Shown piece after piece: positions 4,920 to 15,764 of a stretch of 32,853 nt of DNA (positions are counted from its first letter, which is position 1; each line of letters starts with the position of its first letter). The translations under genes and the position numbers were made by a program. The notes under the pieces are model-generated. The model did no database searches. It was not told where the DNA came from and worked only from the letters and a program-made list of their open reading frames with translations. This DNA is from a virus: IMG/VR virus record IMGVR_UViG_3300030108_002165, positions 1 through 32,853 of that record, one strand, 5' to 3'.

Positions 4920-7666
4920 TTGAACTTTTAGGTATCATCCCATCTTGGTTTATAGCAGTCGTATTCGCGGCCACGCTAGTTGTAAATCGTGCTGGTGCAT
5001 CTAAGATTTTCTTCGATGTGGTAGGTACTTTCCAAGCAAATCGTTTGATTATGGAGGGAGGAGCAGCCTTCACTACCTTTCAATCACTTGCTTTAGACGC
5101 TTTCTCCGGTATAGAAGAAGCGGCGATGTTAGCCAGCGAACAAATACAAGAAATGGTAGATGCTACTGTTCCTCTCTCCCGTGAAATCGCTGCTGCTAGG
5201 ATTGAATTCGATAAGTTTATTGACGACGCTGAACAGGCTAGGTTGGGAAATGAAATAAAAGATATTGGTGTGCAGTTTGGTTTCACTGGCGACCAAGCAC
5301 TCCGAGCCGGTGCTAAGATGGCACAGTTGTCTGGTATGCTCGGCGAAGAAGCCGTACCTGCCGCTACTGAAATGAGTCTAGCGTTTGGTATGATTGGTGA
5401 AATGGAAGCAGAACAAGCCATGCAAAGGCTAATCAACTTACATCAGCAGACTGGTTTTATGATGCGTGGAACCACACAAGCACAATTTGATGCTATGAGT
5501 GCAGATGAGCAACGCAATCAAATTAGAAAGGCTAGTATCGCTACTCTTAACGAACTAAACGCAGTCGAAGACCATTCGGCGGCCAACATGGAGAGAATTA
5601 CTTTCGTCATGAATCAGTTTGCATCACAGGCTCATTTGACTGGCGAATCAATAGCAGAAATGGCCGCTATGTCTGCGGTATTGATTGAGGCTGGTGAAGA
5701 GCAAGGAAAGGCTGGTCGTGCGTTGCGTATGATTTACGCTCGCCTTGGTGCTGATACTAACGGTGCTGCTACCGAGTTAGAAAAATTAGGCATCGCAACT
5801 AAAAAAGCGGACGGTACTTTAAGACCACTTAATGAAATATTGATTGATTTAGATAATAGCACTATTAATTTATCAAAGGCAGAAAGACAAAGAATAGCGC
5901 AAACTGTTGCAGGTAACAATCATTATGTTCGTATGCTCAAATTGATGGAAGGCACAGAAAGAATGCAAACCCTCATGGGTGAGGCTACCGGCAATACTGC
6001 GCCTATTGTGGATATATTGAATGATAGATTTGCAGATATGTCTGTTCGTCTAACACAGGCGGAAACTGCACTACATAATGTTCGTGGTGAAATAGGTGAT
6101 GCTCTTTTACCAGCAGTAGTAAAAGCCACCGAAAAACAAGTAGAATTTAACGAAGCGTATTTAGATTTTATACAAATGCCTGTTGTTGGTGATTTGATAC
6201 AAGGGATGACGCAATTCCAACAAATGATGAGTACCACTCTAGGTCCGCTTATGCAGATGAACCTTAACTTCAAACAGATGTCTCTAGGTCTGATGACCAC
6301 TGTTGTAGTTATGAGAGCGTTAAATGGAGAAGCGGTTGCTGGATTTAACAAAGAAGAACACTTAAATAATCTAAGAAGAGAAGGAAAAATGTTACTTGAG
6401 CAAAGTAAACAGATTAAAGCGGAAGGTAATAATCTAACAAGACTCGGTTTATTTTTAGAAGAGGAAGAGGCGAGGATTAAAAGGGAAAATATTGCTTTGG
6501 CCCGTTATGCAAAGGATTTTAGTGGTCAAAAACTGGCCGCAGACAAAGCCCGCATACCTGTTGCCAAACAGCAATTACAATCACTTAGAGAAGAAATATC
6601 ACTTGATGATATTAAATTAGAAAAAATAAAAGAAAAAACAATAAATCACAAAAACTTAAATATTTTAACAAAAGACGAAAGGGCTGATAAGACAGCGACT
6701 ATTCTTCTTTTAGAACAAGAAATACCTATGTTACAACAAGCAGTTAGAATTAAAACGGCAGGTAATCATGTATCTAAGCAAGAGTTTGAAACAGGTAAGA
6801 AAATAATCTTTAATCTAAAAATGCAGAACGATGAAATAGAAAAATTCAATTTTCAACATTTAATGAAAGTATCATCTGGTTTTATGATGATGCAGATGGG
6901 TGCTATGGCGGCAACTATGGCCGTTGGGCCACTAACAGATGTTTTAAATCATTTCGGTGCAGACGTTGATGCCTCTAGGGTTCAAATGATTATGATGGCT
7001 ATGGTTATGGGTTTGACAGTTGCAGAAATGGGTATTTTTACTGCGGCTAGTACAAGTGCTGGTGTAGCATCTACTGGTGCGGCTGGAGGAACAGGACTTT
7101 TCGCTTCCGCCATGCAAGCATTATCAGCATCTACTATGACTGCAACAACAGCGTTGAAGGCTTTTGGTAAAACAACTATCGTTGGTTTAGGTCTTACTTT
7201 GGCGGCGGTTGGTATCGCGAAACTTTTGGATATGTTCGGTCTATTTGGTGACGAAATGGATGATTTTGAATCTGATATGGAAGACTTTAACACTAGGATG
7301 CAAGAGTCGGCAAGGGCCGCAGAAGCACTTATGGACGCACAAACGGCAGAAATGCAGTCTGTAATGAATCTTAGCGGTGCTTACGGTGACGCTACTGACG
7401 AAATACAAAGGTTTGGTAGTGCTAGAGAGGAGTTATTCTTTGGATTCAAAGCAGGTAATGTTACTGGTGATTTGGTAAAACAGGTTCAACAACAGGGCGT
7501 AGAGAATTTTGTAGCACATACAGAAGTTATTCAGACCAACAACTTCAATGGTGTTACTACTGATGATATAGCAAATCAAATTCTTGAAATCATGGCACAA
7601 GCCCTTATGGAATCTGGTATTCCACCTGCGATGGTAGTAGGAGCGGCGGCTGGCGCACGACTTTGA
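4916..7666 (+). CDS. tail tape measure protein
   Basis: The 916-residue protein sits right after the chaperone frameshift pair, the hallmark position. It is almost wholly helical. A hydrophobic N-terminal segment (about residues 5-28) comes first, then a region like the TP901 tape measure core (QFGFTGDQALRAGAKMAQL, EMSLAFGMIGEM, FASQAHLTGESIAEMAAMSA, about 115-250). A charged coiled-coil stretch (about 470-640) follows, then methionine-rich hydrophobic segments near 655-690 and 690-780 that could insert in membranes on DNA delivery. The protein sets tail length and is expelled before the genome. At roughly 1.5 angstrom per residue it predicts a tail of about 140 nm, a family rule of thumb. 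Confidence 0.85.
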   Translation: MIELLGIIPSWFIAVVFAATLVVNRAGASKIFFDVVGTFQANRLIMEGGAAFTTFQSLALDAFSGIEEAAMLASEQIQEMVDATVPLSREIAAARIEFDKFIDDAEQARLGNEIKDIGVQFGFTGDQALRAGAKMAQLSGMLGEEAVPAATEMSLAFGMIGEMEAEQAMQRLINLHQQTGFMMRGTTQAQFDAMSADEQRNQIRKASIATLNELNAVEDHSAANMERITFVMNQFASQAHLTGESIAEMAAMSAVLIEAGEEQGKAGRALRMIYARLGADTNGAATELEKLGIATKKADGTLRPLNEILIDLDNSTINLSKAERQRIAQTVAGNNHYVRMLKLMEGTERMQTLMGEATGNTAPIVDILNDRFADMSVRLTQAETALHNVRGEIGDALLPAVVKATEKQVEFNEAYLDFIQMPVVGDLIQGMTQFQQMMSTTLGPLMQMNLNFKQMSLGLMTTVVVMRALNGEAVAGFNKEEHLNNLRREGKMLLEQSKQIKAEGNNLTRLGLFLEEEEARIKRENIALARYAKDFSGQKLAADKARIPVAKQQLQSLREEISLDDIKLEKIKEKTINHKNLNILTKDERADKTATILLLEQEIPMLQQAVRIKTAGNHVSKQEFETGKKIIFNLKMQNDEIEKFNFQHLMKVSSGFMMMQMGAMAATMAVGPLTDVLNHFGADVDASRVQMIMMAMVMGLTVAEMGIFTAASTSAGVASTGAAGGTGLFASAMQALSASTMTATTALKAFGKTTIVGLGLTLAAVGIAKLLDMFGLFGDEMDDFESDMEDFNTRMQESARAAEALMDAQTAEMQSVMNLSGAYGDATDEIQRFGSAREELFFGFKAGNVTGDLVKQVQQQGVENFVAHTEVIQTNNFNGVTTDDIANQILEIMAQALMESGIPPAMVVGAAAGARL

Positions 7667-7685
7667 TAGATTAAGAGAGAGAGAA

Positions 7686-10600
7686 ATGGTTAGAGCGACA
7701 ACACTTGCATATCAGTTTCTTTTGGCTGGTTATTACGATGACTTTAATGGTGCGAGAGCAATCCCCAATGATAACAACAACCCAAGTCTAACTGCTACAT
7801 ACGACCATGCTAACACGCACTACGGCAACCCGATGAATGGAGAGGCTACTCTCAATACACGCTATCGTTGGTCTTTCGCAGACCGAGAGCAATATGATGG
7901 GAGTACAACGCCTACTTCTGGTGGCACAAGTGTTGCTACCGCCACTAACAAATTTCTAAAAAATACTGGACCCGCAGAATGGCTTACCTATGATGTATCA
8001 AGACAAGACCCGGAACATTGGGAAGGTAGAGCGCAACTACAATATCCAGATAGTCACATAGCAAACAAATACAGATTCAACAATTCTGGTAGCGAGGGTT
8101 ACTTGCTGTTTTGTAACGGCCACGATACAGCCGGTTCATACTACATACCGACAGGAGATTATGATTCTACTTTCGGTAGAGATGAACGACAACCTTATAC
8201 AGTCCAATATTATGACGCTGGTACTTCTACTGGTGAAAGTAGTGCAGGTAAATTAAATAGTGTAGGTCCGTCTAACGTAGGTTATATGCAACGCGCTCAT
8301 TTGACAAGCGTTTGGATGGCAGAAAGAAACTTTGATTTTAACCATTTTACAACCCCTTCTAGTGATACCGTAGAGACACCTAGACTTCACTATATGCCAC
8401 ATCGTTCTCCATCTGGTATGCCTTTCTTGTGCATACAAACTTGTTTTGATGACAACGCTAGTATAGTAGTAGATAGTCAAAAAAGACCAGCGATTGCATA
8501 TGATGGCCTTCTAAATAGCAGACAAGACAACGATACATTTGGTTTACGTTTTGCTATTCAATCTTTGTCTATGGGTAATTTAGCGCAAAGTTATGTGGCT
8601 AATTCGCCAAAACTAACAATACAGATAGGGTTTCCGTCTTCTATTACACCTACTGGAGAAAAAGGTTTTTCTGAAAACACAAATACCGCCGCTATCGAAT
8701 GGGAAATAGATTTGGGTGCTAGTACCGCTGCTAACAACGGGTTGGGCGGTACATATGATTATCACAATCATATAACTACTTGGGACGGTAGCACTTACGA
8801 CGCTGCTTCATTGTGGATAGATTTAGAATTTGTTATAGATTATACCAATAACAGATTTACAGTTTACAAGGATGGTACGGCTATAAAAAATACAAGTGGT
8901 GCAGATGGCCCATTCACTATGAATAACAACGCAGATACATCGGGTTCTTTCCTACCGTCAGAGATGAAAGGATGGCAGATTATTGTAGAAGAAGGAACTA
9001 ACGCTGCTAACGATAATCATTACACTCTTATGTTAGATAGAGTTGGTTTGTATCAATCTTTGACAGAGAGAGCAGATGGAACTCAAATGCCTCCTATCGA
9101 TTCTATGAATATAGTTTCTAATGTAAATGCTATATCTACCATGCAACTAAAAATTAGTGATGACCCCGGAATGAATACGTCTACTGGCGCAGTTGGGCTT
9201 AGGGACCAAGACTATGTTCATTTCTTTAATAAAATTTTCACTGGTGCTGTCAATGATTGGTCGCTTCTTCTTTTTCACGGTAATCTTAATCGTCCTTTGT
9301 GGTGGGGCTTTTTAGAAAATATGTCTATAAGACAAGGCCCAAAAACTAGACAAATAAATCTTTCAGCGCGTGACCCACTATCTTTACTAGATAGACAAGT
9401 ACCTCTTTGGGAGTTGGGTCAGAAAGGACTGAATACGAATGAGCAAGGAACTGCTTACTGGACTAGAGAAGCGCAAGATTTCAATAGTGCGTTTTACTTC
9501 GGTGCGTCCCCACTAAAGACACTAAAATCTACCGTAGGCTTAGAAAGCGTAGATTCTTATGCTGTACGCACAGACCAAAGAACACAGGTGTATTCTGCTC
9601 ATCCTATACAGATGTATAACAATGAAGATACTTTTGGACCCAACGATATAGAAAATGAATATGAGGGTGTTGGGATATTAGGATTTGGTAAAAGAAATGG
9701 GGCTAGTGGTAACACGGTAGTTTACCTTAACGGCAATCCCGGCTACACCACATCAGATACAATCAATATAGTCAACACATCTGCGGCTAGTGGTAGTGGT
9801 GGTTACAATAAAGATGGTATCAGCCCTTCAACTGTGGGTACTATGTTTATGAGAGCGTTACAAAACCGAGGTACTTACGATGAAATACAATTCCTTGAAT
9901 TTAGTTCTAGTGATTTACCTTATGTAGAAGATAATTCAGAATTCATATATGCGGGTAAATATAACTGGAGTGGAAACGGTCAAGTACACACAAGCAACGC
10001 AACAGAAATGGACGTATATTGTTTTTACTTTACTACTGACCCCGGACTAAAAACAGGAGATATTTTCACAGTACCCGAAAACTCAAAGGGTACAGGTACA
10101 TATGCAAATTACGGAGATATATCTAATAAAACACACAGAGTAGTATCAGTAAGAAAGGTAGCGAATAGTTATAGTTCCCCCGGCGGAACACAAACACTTT
10201 ATGCTTGGTATCTAGCAACCGCCGCTCTTACTTCTGCCGCTACTCATTTTTACATAGTCACTACTAATACACCTGCTCCAACTGAATATGGAACCTTCGG
10301 TAATAGACATCAAGCGATAGCAAATCAATCTGGAGCATTTTCAAACAGTCCTACTACCGTTACTGTAAATACAAGTGGTGGGGGCATAAGTGATTTTTAC
10401 GATAGTTCTACAAGCGACCCTAGAATGAAAACTCCATTTAAGATTAGAAAAAGTGCGCCCGCTGGAAATTTAGCAGCCCAATTTTTTACTTATACTGGTA
10501 AATCATCTAATGACCTTACGGGTTGTAGTGGTGTGGTTGGCGGTGTGACTAACGAAAGATTATTCCAGACAGGTGCATTATCTGATGATTTTGTAGGTAT

Positions 10601-13600
10601 AATGTGTAAAGAAAGAGGTCAAGTAGTACCCGTTACGACAAGTGTTACAGATATAAAAGAAAGAGCCATACACGCTAGATGGATGAGAGATTTACCTCAA
10701 TCTTTGTGGTTTCAATATCATTTTGGTATTATCAACAAAGCGACTCATGCTAGTGGGTTCACTTCTTTGGGTGTTTCTACCAGTTCTGGTGCTACAACAG
10801 TACAGATAAGTTCTACACTGTATAGTGCGATTACTCAAAACGCAGGTTTAGCGGAGTTTGTAAATTCAGACGGTACGACAGATACCTTTATTTACAGAGG
10901 GAAAGCAACTGCCGGTGGTAATTATTTCCTTATAGGGTGTTTATTTATTAGTAAAAATCACACCGGAGCAGCAAAACTTAATATTTTGACCACTAAAGAT
11001 ACCTACAAACACTGTTGGGTTTTATGGGCAGATATGAGAAACGATGGTCGTGCTGATGCTGATGGAGGTAAAAGAAAACAATCTTTTGGTATCATTGAGC
11101 CGGGTGTAGATAATTATGAAATAGATTTATTTTATACAGACCAATTAGATGAGAACGGTAATCCAGATGTCTTTACTGATTTGAAATTAGGTAGTGATGT
11201 AGACTTATGGGAGGTAAACGCAAATATCGACACTAGCACTAGAGGAGCATGGTCTAAACCAGCAGATTATACAACCAACGCATCTGCGACTTTAGCAGAC
11301 GCTTCCGGTGCTATAAGACTTACTGTTAGTTCCGGTCACGGTGTTGTAGCCAACGATTACATACATATTTTTAATAGTAGTTCACACGACGGAGTTTATC
11401 AAGTTTCTGCTGTAACATCGACAACCATTACTCTAGGAGCAAGTACCTTCGTAACATCTGACTCCGGTGGTAGTGGTGGAATACATTATTGTAAAACCAC
11501 TGGTAGCGAAACAGACTTAACACAATACCACGATTGGGAAGATAAGGCCGGTGCTTTCTTAATAGTAGATACGTCTAAATTCTTTAACTTAAACACTACT
11601 GCTAACTTCGGTAAATCTGGTCAAGATGCTGGAGGTAGAACAGATTTGGGAGATTACGTAACTAACGGTTTAGGAGATGTTGCTCTCATAGATTCTTATT
11701 ATAGGGAGGCTATATCTTCTTACAAAAACATAAGCACTCCTTATAACAACCATACTAATCAATTTAGAATAATATGCGATTCATCTACCGAAGATAGAAA
11801 CATAACTACTGGAGATATGCACATAGAAATAGGCGGAGATAGTGTTGATTTTCCTTACGCTGGAACAGGTAGAGTTATCGGTTTTGCTGGTAATGCTGGT
11901 GGAAATCAAACACAAACTACAAACTACATACAGTGGACAGATTCATTGATGACGGCATTTAGTGGAGGAGGCACTATTGTCCATGACACTTCTGCCAAAG
12001 AATATGTTTTGACTGTTTCTGGAGCAGATTTTAGAAATTTGATACCTTACACTATTTCTGCGTTGTTCGGTGCTAATCTTTATCCATTTGCTAAAAACAC
12101 TACAACAGGAGAAGTCAGTATAGTAACGCAGATAAGTTCAACAAGCGGGGGCAGTCCTAGTGTTTCACAGTACGATAAAATACATTTTGCTGCTAACGAC
12201 AACACGAAGATTGCTGACTACCCTAACATAGCGGGTTTTTCTGCGTTTTCTGCCGGGAATACATGGGAAGTTCCTAAACAACTAATGGGTGTTTTTGGCA
12301 CAAGTCTTTCTTCACAACAAAATCTAACAACTTATTCACCATCTGAAATAGAACTTGCTATAAACGCTGAATTTGCTCAATATGATACACCTAGAATATT
12401 ATTCCCTACTATGACAGTATCAGCCACACCTACTAACTCACAATACAATTCTATTCAAGTTTTGAACGCAGTTACATCTACTAACTTAGGAAGGCTTATG
12501 ATGAGAGTAAAGGGGTTTGTTGAATCTCCAAACATAGGTACATATTATGAGAGTGATAAAATGAGAATGTTGTGGAATGCTGGTCTAATGAAAACGTGGC
12601 TACCACGTACCCGACTATCAACCATTTACGACATAGCGAATGTGCCAAATACTACTCAGATGACTGTTGATGGAACAACAGATGCAAACACGCAAGATGA
12701 TTTTGGGTCTGTTCTTAACACTAGGTCAAAGACGGTTTACAGTATAGTAAAAACAGCGCAACAAAATTCTGGAGTTGGTAGGACTAACGCCCTATCTTTG
12801 AATTTTTCTTTCATGATTGGTAGAGATGGCAGAATAGAATTTAGACCATCTTACAATTTGGGTTACGCCTTTGATAGAAGTAATTTAATGATAAGCGATT
12901 TGACGACAGATATGGGTAGTATGATTACACACGTTAGAACTTATTTCAAGGGAGGCACTGCTTTTGCAGATTTCCCAGACCCCGGAGTGTCGGACACTAC
13001 AAGATGGAAAATACTTGAGCATCCCGAAGTAATAAATCATAGTGAGGCATTTAGTTTATCCAAACAAGAACTTGAAAGGTCTAAAAAAGCGAGAATGTCA
13101 ATTGTCGCCGAACCTATAAGAAGTTCAACAGAAACCGATAAAATGCTAAGTGGTGGCAGATTTGGTTATGTAGCAGATACCCATAGAGTTCTTGACCATC
13201 AAGACGGAGAATATTCATATGATTGGGCGCATATAGCGGCAGGTTTTACCCCGTTCCCCGGTATGGTAAACGGTATGGATGGTAACTTAAAAACATCGAC
13301 TAATATTCATTCAAGATATGGACAATCTGCTCCTTATACTTCTATTACTGCATCCGGCGCAGCAGATATTGAATATGATGAGCAATATTATTTCTATGGT
13401 GCTAACAGTGTCAATTACGCTATGCAAATTGTACACATACCACAAGATATGCCAAAACAAAGCGATACTACTAACAACGAACTTAGGGTTTTCGTTGGAC
13501 TAAAGCCCGGTCAAAGCGGAACGGACATAGACAACGCTGAATTTGTATTATTATTAGTAGATTACGAATTTTCAAACAGTGCTACCACTAACGGTTACAC

Positions 13601-15032
13601 GTCTTCTACGGTAGCATCATTAGTTGCCACAAGAAGAGGAGAGACACATAAGTTTGTTAAGAATAGTGGGTTCTATCAGATGGTCGTACCTTCTTCTTAT
13701 TCTTCGACACTTAATTCTGCTGGCGCACAAATAGTAGTTTCTTTCAACGCAGAATATTGTCGTGCGCTTTTAAGACATAGATGTGGCGACCCAACCGCTA
13801 GTAGTGATATATTGGAAAACGCACACGGTCTTACTGGTGTCTCAACAGGTTACATTACTGGTGGTAACGATAACAGTATTTTCCCACTAGGGGGCAGAAA
13901 ATACAGTGAGTTCGGTGATTTTGCTTATGGTCGTAGTGAATGGTATGCTCCTAGACTTCATGTTGTAGATGATATTAAGTTTGTTCCGGGTGGACAAGTC
14001 ACTTACACTGACAAAGGTTTAGATTTGAATGATGAAACTTTTTTTACACAAGGAGTAAGTTGGAGAGTGCGTGGACAAAACACAGAGCAAGTTACATTGA
14101 GATTGGAAAGAGATGAATCTTTTTCTGCCGCTGGTGTTTTACCTTACATCGCATCTATGGGCATAAGTCCGCGCACAGGAGAGAGTAGTAATGGTAGAGG
14201 CTGGTTGCTTCCAGATACACAAGGCCCGGCTAACCCCGGTGGCGTACCTCCCGATATAGGCCCACTACCTAGTGACCCACATAACCCTCTTCCCGGCGTA
14301 CCTACCGGCGGTCTTACTCCGGGCGTCCCTTCTGGTGGCACAGGTTCTTCTATGCCTATGGAAACTAACTTCAACAACCTGACTGCTGGCTCATACGGTA
14401 ACTTGAAGGGAAGAATGAATTTAGATAGTGACCAATTTAGTAATCAAGGTACTTTTGGTATTCTAGGTCAAAAGAAACCCGGTCCTACGCCGGGTGCTAT
14501 GCGACCAAGCACCGGAGAAAGTATGAACATAGCACCGCATCTTGGTGCGGCTACAAAAACATCTGATGGAGTAACTTTACCCGGCATAGGAAGTAGCGAT
14601 AATACAGGTAGTAGTAAAAATGGAGTACAGGGTATCACAGAAGTACCAATCGATGTTTTGAATAACGAAATAAATGTAACTGCGGTGGTATCTTGTGGTG
14701 CTGGTTCAGAATTGGTAAGTACAGGAGTGAACTCGCAAAAAGCCGTTCTTTCCGTTACAGTAAAATGCTTAGAGACAGATATATCTAAAACTCATTCTGT
14801 CACAGTGGCTTTAGGTACTGATAAACAGATGGTAGAATTACTACCTGTCTGTCTGCTTGATGGTGCTTCTACATACGGCAACAATATAGAAGTAACAGTT
14901 AGCCGTGACCCCGGTTCTGGAAACGATACTGCTAGTTATAGAACAGTTAAGATACATTCAATACAAACATTGTTCAAGCGAGCGGCGTTCATGACTAAAG
15001 GTTTAGGCGACCAATTTAGTTCGTTTTCGTGA
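7686..15032 (+). CDS. giant tail hub / adhesin protein, 2448 aa
   Basis: The protein directly follows the tape measure, where tail-tip and hub proteins lie. Visible parts: a ConA/LamG-like region at about residues 215-460; a hub-like segment near 540-580 (TRQINLSARDPLSLLDRQV, the pattern of gp27/Tal-type baseplate hubs); beta modules near 885-1085, with GKSSNDLTGCSG at about 940, and near 1200-1240. A second hub-like stretch lies at about 1695-1770 (GRDGRIEFRPSYN, MITHVRTYFKGG). A Pro/Gly linker follows at about 2175-2220, and an isolated C-terminal beta domain at about 2318-2448. It lacks a visible enzyme motif. It probably combines tail-tip hub and receptor binding. It is the last + strand gene and its 3' end overlaps the convergent nuclease gene by 17 bases. 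Confidence 0.75.
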   Translation: MVRATTLAYQFLLAGYYDDFNGARAIPNDNNNPSLTATYDHANTHYGNPMNGEATLNTRYRWSFADREQYDGSTTPTSGGTSVATATNKFLKNTGPAEWLTYDVSRQDPEHWEGRAQLQYPDSHIANKYRFNNSGSEGYLLFCNGHDTAGSYYIPTGDYDSTFGRDERQPYTVQYYDAGTSTGESSAGKLNSVGPSNVGYMQRAHLTSVWMAERNFDFNHFTTPSSDTVETPRLHYMPHRSPSGMPFLCIQTCFDDNASIVVDSQKRPAIAYDGLLNSRQDNDTFGLRFAIQSLSMGNLAQSYVANSPKLTIQIGFPSSITPTGEKGFSENTNTAAIEWEIDLGASTAANNGLGGTYDYHNHITTWDGSTYDAASLWIDLEFVIDYTNNRFTVYKDGTAIKNTSGADGPFTMNNNADTSGSFLPSEMKGWQIIVEEGTNAANDNHYTLMLDRVGLYQSLTERADGTQMPPIDSMNIVSNVNAISTMQLKISDDPGMNTSTGAVGLRDQDYVHFFNKIFTGAVNDWSLLLFHGNLNRPLWWGFLENMSIRQGPKTRQINLSARDPLSLLDRQVPLWELGQKGLNTNEQGTAYWTREAQDFNSAFYFGASPLKTLKSTVGLESVDSYAVRTDQRTQVYSAHPIQMYNNEDTFGPNDIENEYEGVGILGFGKRNGASGNTVVYLNGNPGYTTSDTINIVNTSAASGSGGYNKDGISPSTVGTMFMRALQNRGTYDEIQFLEFSSSDLPYVEDNSEFIYAGKYNWSGNGQVHTSNATEMDVYCFYFTTDPGLKTGDIFTVPENSKGTGTYANYGDISNKTHRVVSVRKVANSYSSPGGTQTLYAWYLATAALTSAATHFYIVTTNTPAPTEYGTFGNRHQAIANQSGAFSNSPTTVTVNTSGGGISDFYDSSTSDPRMKTPFKIRKSAPAGNLAAQFFTYTGKSSNDLTGCSGVVGGVTNERLFQTGALSDDFVGIMCKERGQVVPVTTSVTDIKERAIHARWMRDLPQSLWFQYHFGIINKATHASGFTSLGVSTSSGATTVQISSTLYSAITQNAGLAEFVNSDGTTDTFIYRGKATAGGNYFLIGCLFISKNHTGAAKLNILTTKDTYKHCWVLWADMRNDGRADADGGKRKQSFGIIEPGVDNYEIDLFYTDQLDENGNPDVFTDLKLGSDVDLWEVNANIDTSTRGAWSKPADYTTNASATLADASGAIRLTVSSGHGVVANDYIHIFNSSSHDGVYQVSAVTSTTITLGASTFVTSDSGGSGGIHYCKTTGSETDLTQYHDWEDKAGAFLIVDTSKFFNLNTTANFGKSGQDAGGRTDLGDYVTNGLGDVALIDSYYREAISSYKNISTPYNNHTNQFRIICDSSTEDRNITTGDMHIEIGGDSVDFPYAGTGRVIGFAGNAGGNQTQTTNYIQWTDSLMTAFSGGGTIVHDTSAKEYVLTVSGADFRNLIPYTISALFGANLYPFAKNTTTGEVSIVTQISSTSGGSPSVSQYDKIHFAANDNTKIADYPNIAGFSAFSAGNTWEVPKQLMGVFGTSLSSQQNLTTYSPSEIELAINAEFAQYDTPRILFPTMTVSATPTNSQYNSIQVLNAVTSTNLGRLMMRVKGFVESPNIGTYYESDKMRMLWNAGLMKTWLPRTRLSTIYDIANVPNTTQMTVDGTTDANTQDDFGSVLNTRSKTVYSIVKTAQQNSGVGRTNALSLNFSFMIGRDGRIEFRPSYNLGYAFDRSNLMISDLTTDMGSMITHVRTYFKGGTAFADFPDPGVSDTTRWKILEHPEVINHSEAFSLSKQELERSKKARMSIVAEPIRSSTETDKMLSGGRFGYVADTHRVLDHQDGEYSYDWAHIAAGFTPFPGMVNGMDGNLKTSTNIHSRYGQSAPYTSITASGAADIEYDEQYYFYGANSVNYAMQIVHIPQDMPKQSDTTNNELRVFVGLKPGQSGTDIDNAEFVLLLVDYEFSNSATTNGYTSSTVASLVATRRGETHKFVKNSGFYQMVVPSSYSSTLNSAGAQIVVSFNAEYCRALLRHRCGDPTASSDILENAHGLTGVSTGYITGGNDNSIFPLGGRKYSEFGDFAYGRSEWYAPRLHVVDDIKFVPGGQVTYTDKGLDLNDETFFTQGVSWRVRGQNTEQVTLRLERDESFSAAGVLPYIASMGISPRTGESSNGRGWLLPDTQGPANPGGVPPDIGPLPSDPHNPLPGVPTGGLTPGVPSGGTGSSMPMETNFNNLTAGSYGNLKGRMNLDSDQFSNQGTFGILGQKKPGPTPGAMRPSTGESMNIAPHLGAATKTSDGVTLPGIGSSDNTGSSKNGVQGITEVPIDVLNNEINVTAVVSCGAGSELVSTGVNSQKAVLSVTVKCLETDISKTHSVTVALGTDKQMVELLPVCLLDGASTYGNNIEVTVSRDPGSGNDTASYRTVKIHSIQTLFKRAAFMTKGLGDQFSSFS

Positions 15033-15738
15033 TTGGGTCACGTAGAGATAATATCCGTCGCGCCTTCTCCCTACCGATGCCGGGAATCTTCATCAACTGT
15101 TTTTGTGAAGTTTTACTGTTTAATAATTTAGGAATCGTAATGAATTCATCCATCAATTGTTCTGCTAGATGCGGTGTTATACCTTGGATGGATGATAACG
15201 CCTTGATAGGAGCCTCTAGGCTTGCCGTCTGAGCCACCTTTACGGTTTTGGGTACGTTACCTAGCCTGTCGGTAATTAAGTGGTTTGTGTGCGTTGTCAT
15301 GATAAAATCTACAAATTCTTCCATAGTTAAAAACTGCATGAATTTTATGTTTGGAAACCTAGAGTAAAAAGATACCTTGAAAGATTTTATAACAGACCTC
15401 ATCTTAGACATTTCTTTTGCTACCGATTGAGCAGTAGGTCTTCCGCCGGGAACCCAAGGTTTTAATTTAGTTCCGTAGACAACTAACATAGGATTCTCAA
15501 ATGCTTCTTCAAGGTCACGTAGTTGCGCTACGATAGTTCTAGTTCTACCTATCCCTAAGATAGACCTATACAAATCGTTTATTTCTTTGGCTTCTATACC
15601 TATATCACCTATGATATAATCAGCCGAGTCTAAACGCGCTACTTTCGCTATGCCGTTTGGTGATTGATTAGCGTCGCCACCGCGCATAAGCATTTTGTGT
15701 ATGACCTTCTCGTTCTCTCGGTCATCTATTAGAATCAT
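15016..15738 (-). CDS. XPF/ERCC4-type structure-specific nuclease with HhH domain
   Basis: The 240-residue protein begins MILIDDRENEK, the first acidic motif of ERCC4 nucleases. The core signature appears as ADYIIGDIGIEAKEINDL (residues 39-56): the acidic residues D40, E49 and D55 and K51 are kept, but the usual Gly of GDY is Ala and the Arg of ERK is Ala. Residues about 170-235 carry two helix-hairpin-helix units (SSIQGITPHLAEQLMD, LMKIPGIGREKARRIL). The size fits a nuclease-plus-HhH Mus81/Hef C-terminal half without helicase. It would cut branched or flapped DNA during replication or recombination. It lies last in the primase/Cas4-like unit. Confidence 0.85.
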   Translation of the reverse strand: MILIDDRENEKVIHKMLMRGGDANQSPNGIAKVARLDSADYIIGDIGIEAKEINDLYRSILGIGRTRTIVAQLRDLEEAFENPMLVVYGTKLKPWVPGGRPTAQSVAKEMSKMRSVIKSFKVSFYSRFPNIKFMQFLTMEEFVDFIMTTHTNHLITDRLGNVPKTVKVAQTASLEAPIKALSSIQGITPHLAEQLMDEFITIPKLLNSKTSQKQLMKIPGIGREKARRILSLRDPITKTN

Positions 15739-15764
15739 AGATAATACTACGCTAACTCCCTTTA

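Noticed and set aside
13318-13503. Sense-frame ORF of 61 residues inside the giant tail gene
   Set aside because: It is leucine/isoleucine-rich by frame shadow, lacks a ribosome-binding site, and interrupts no break in the main frame.
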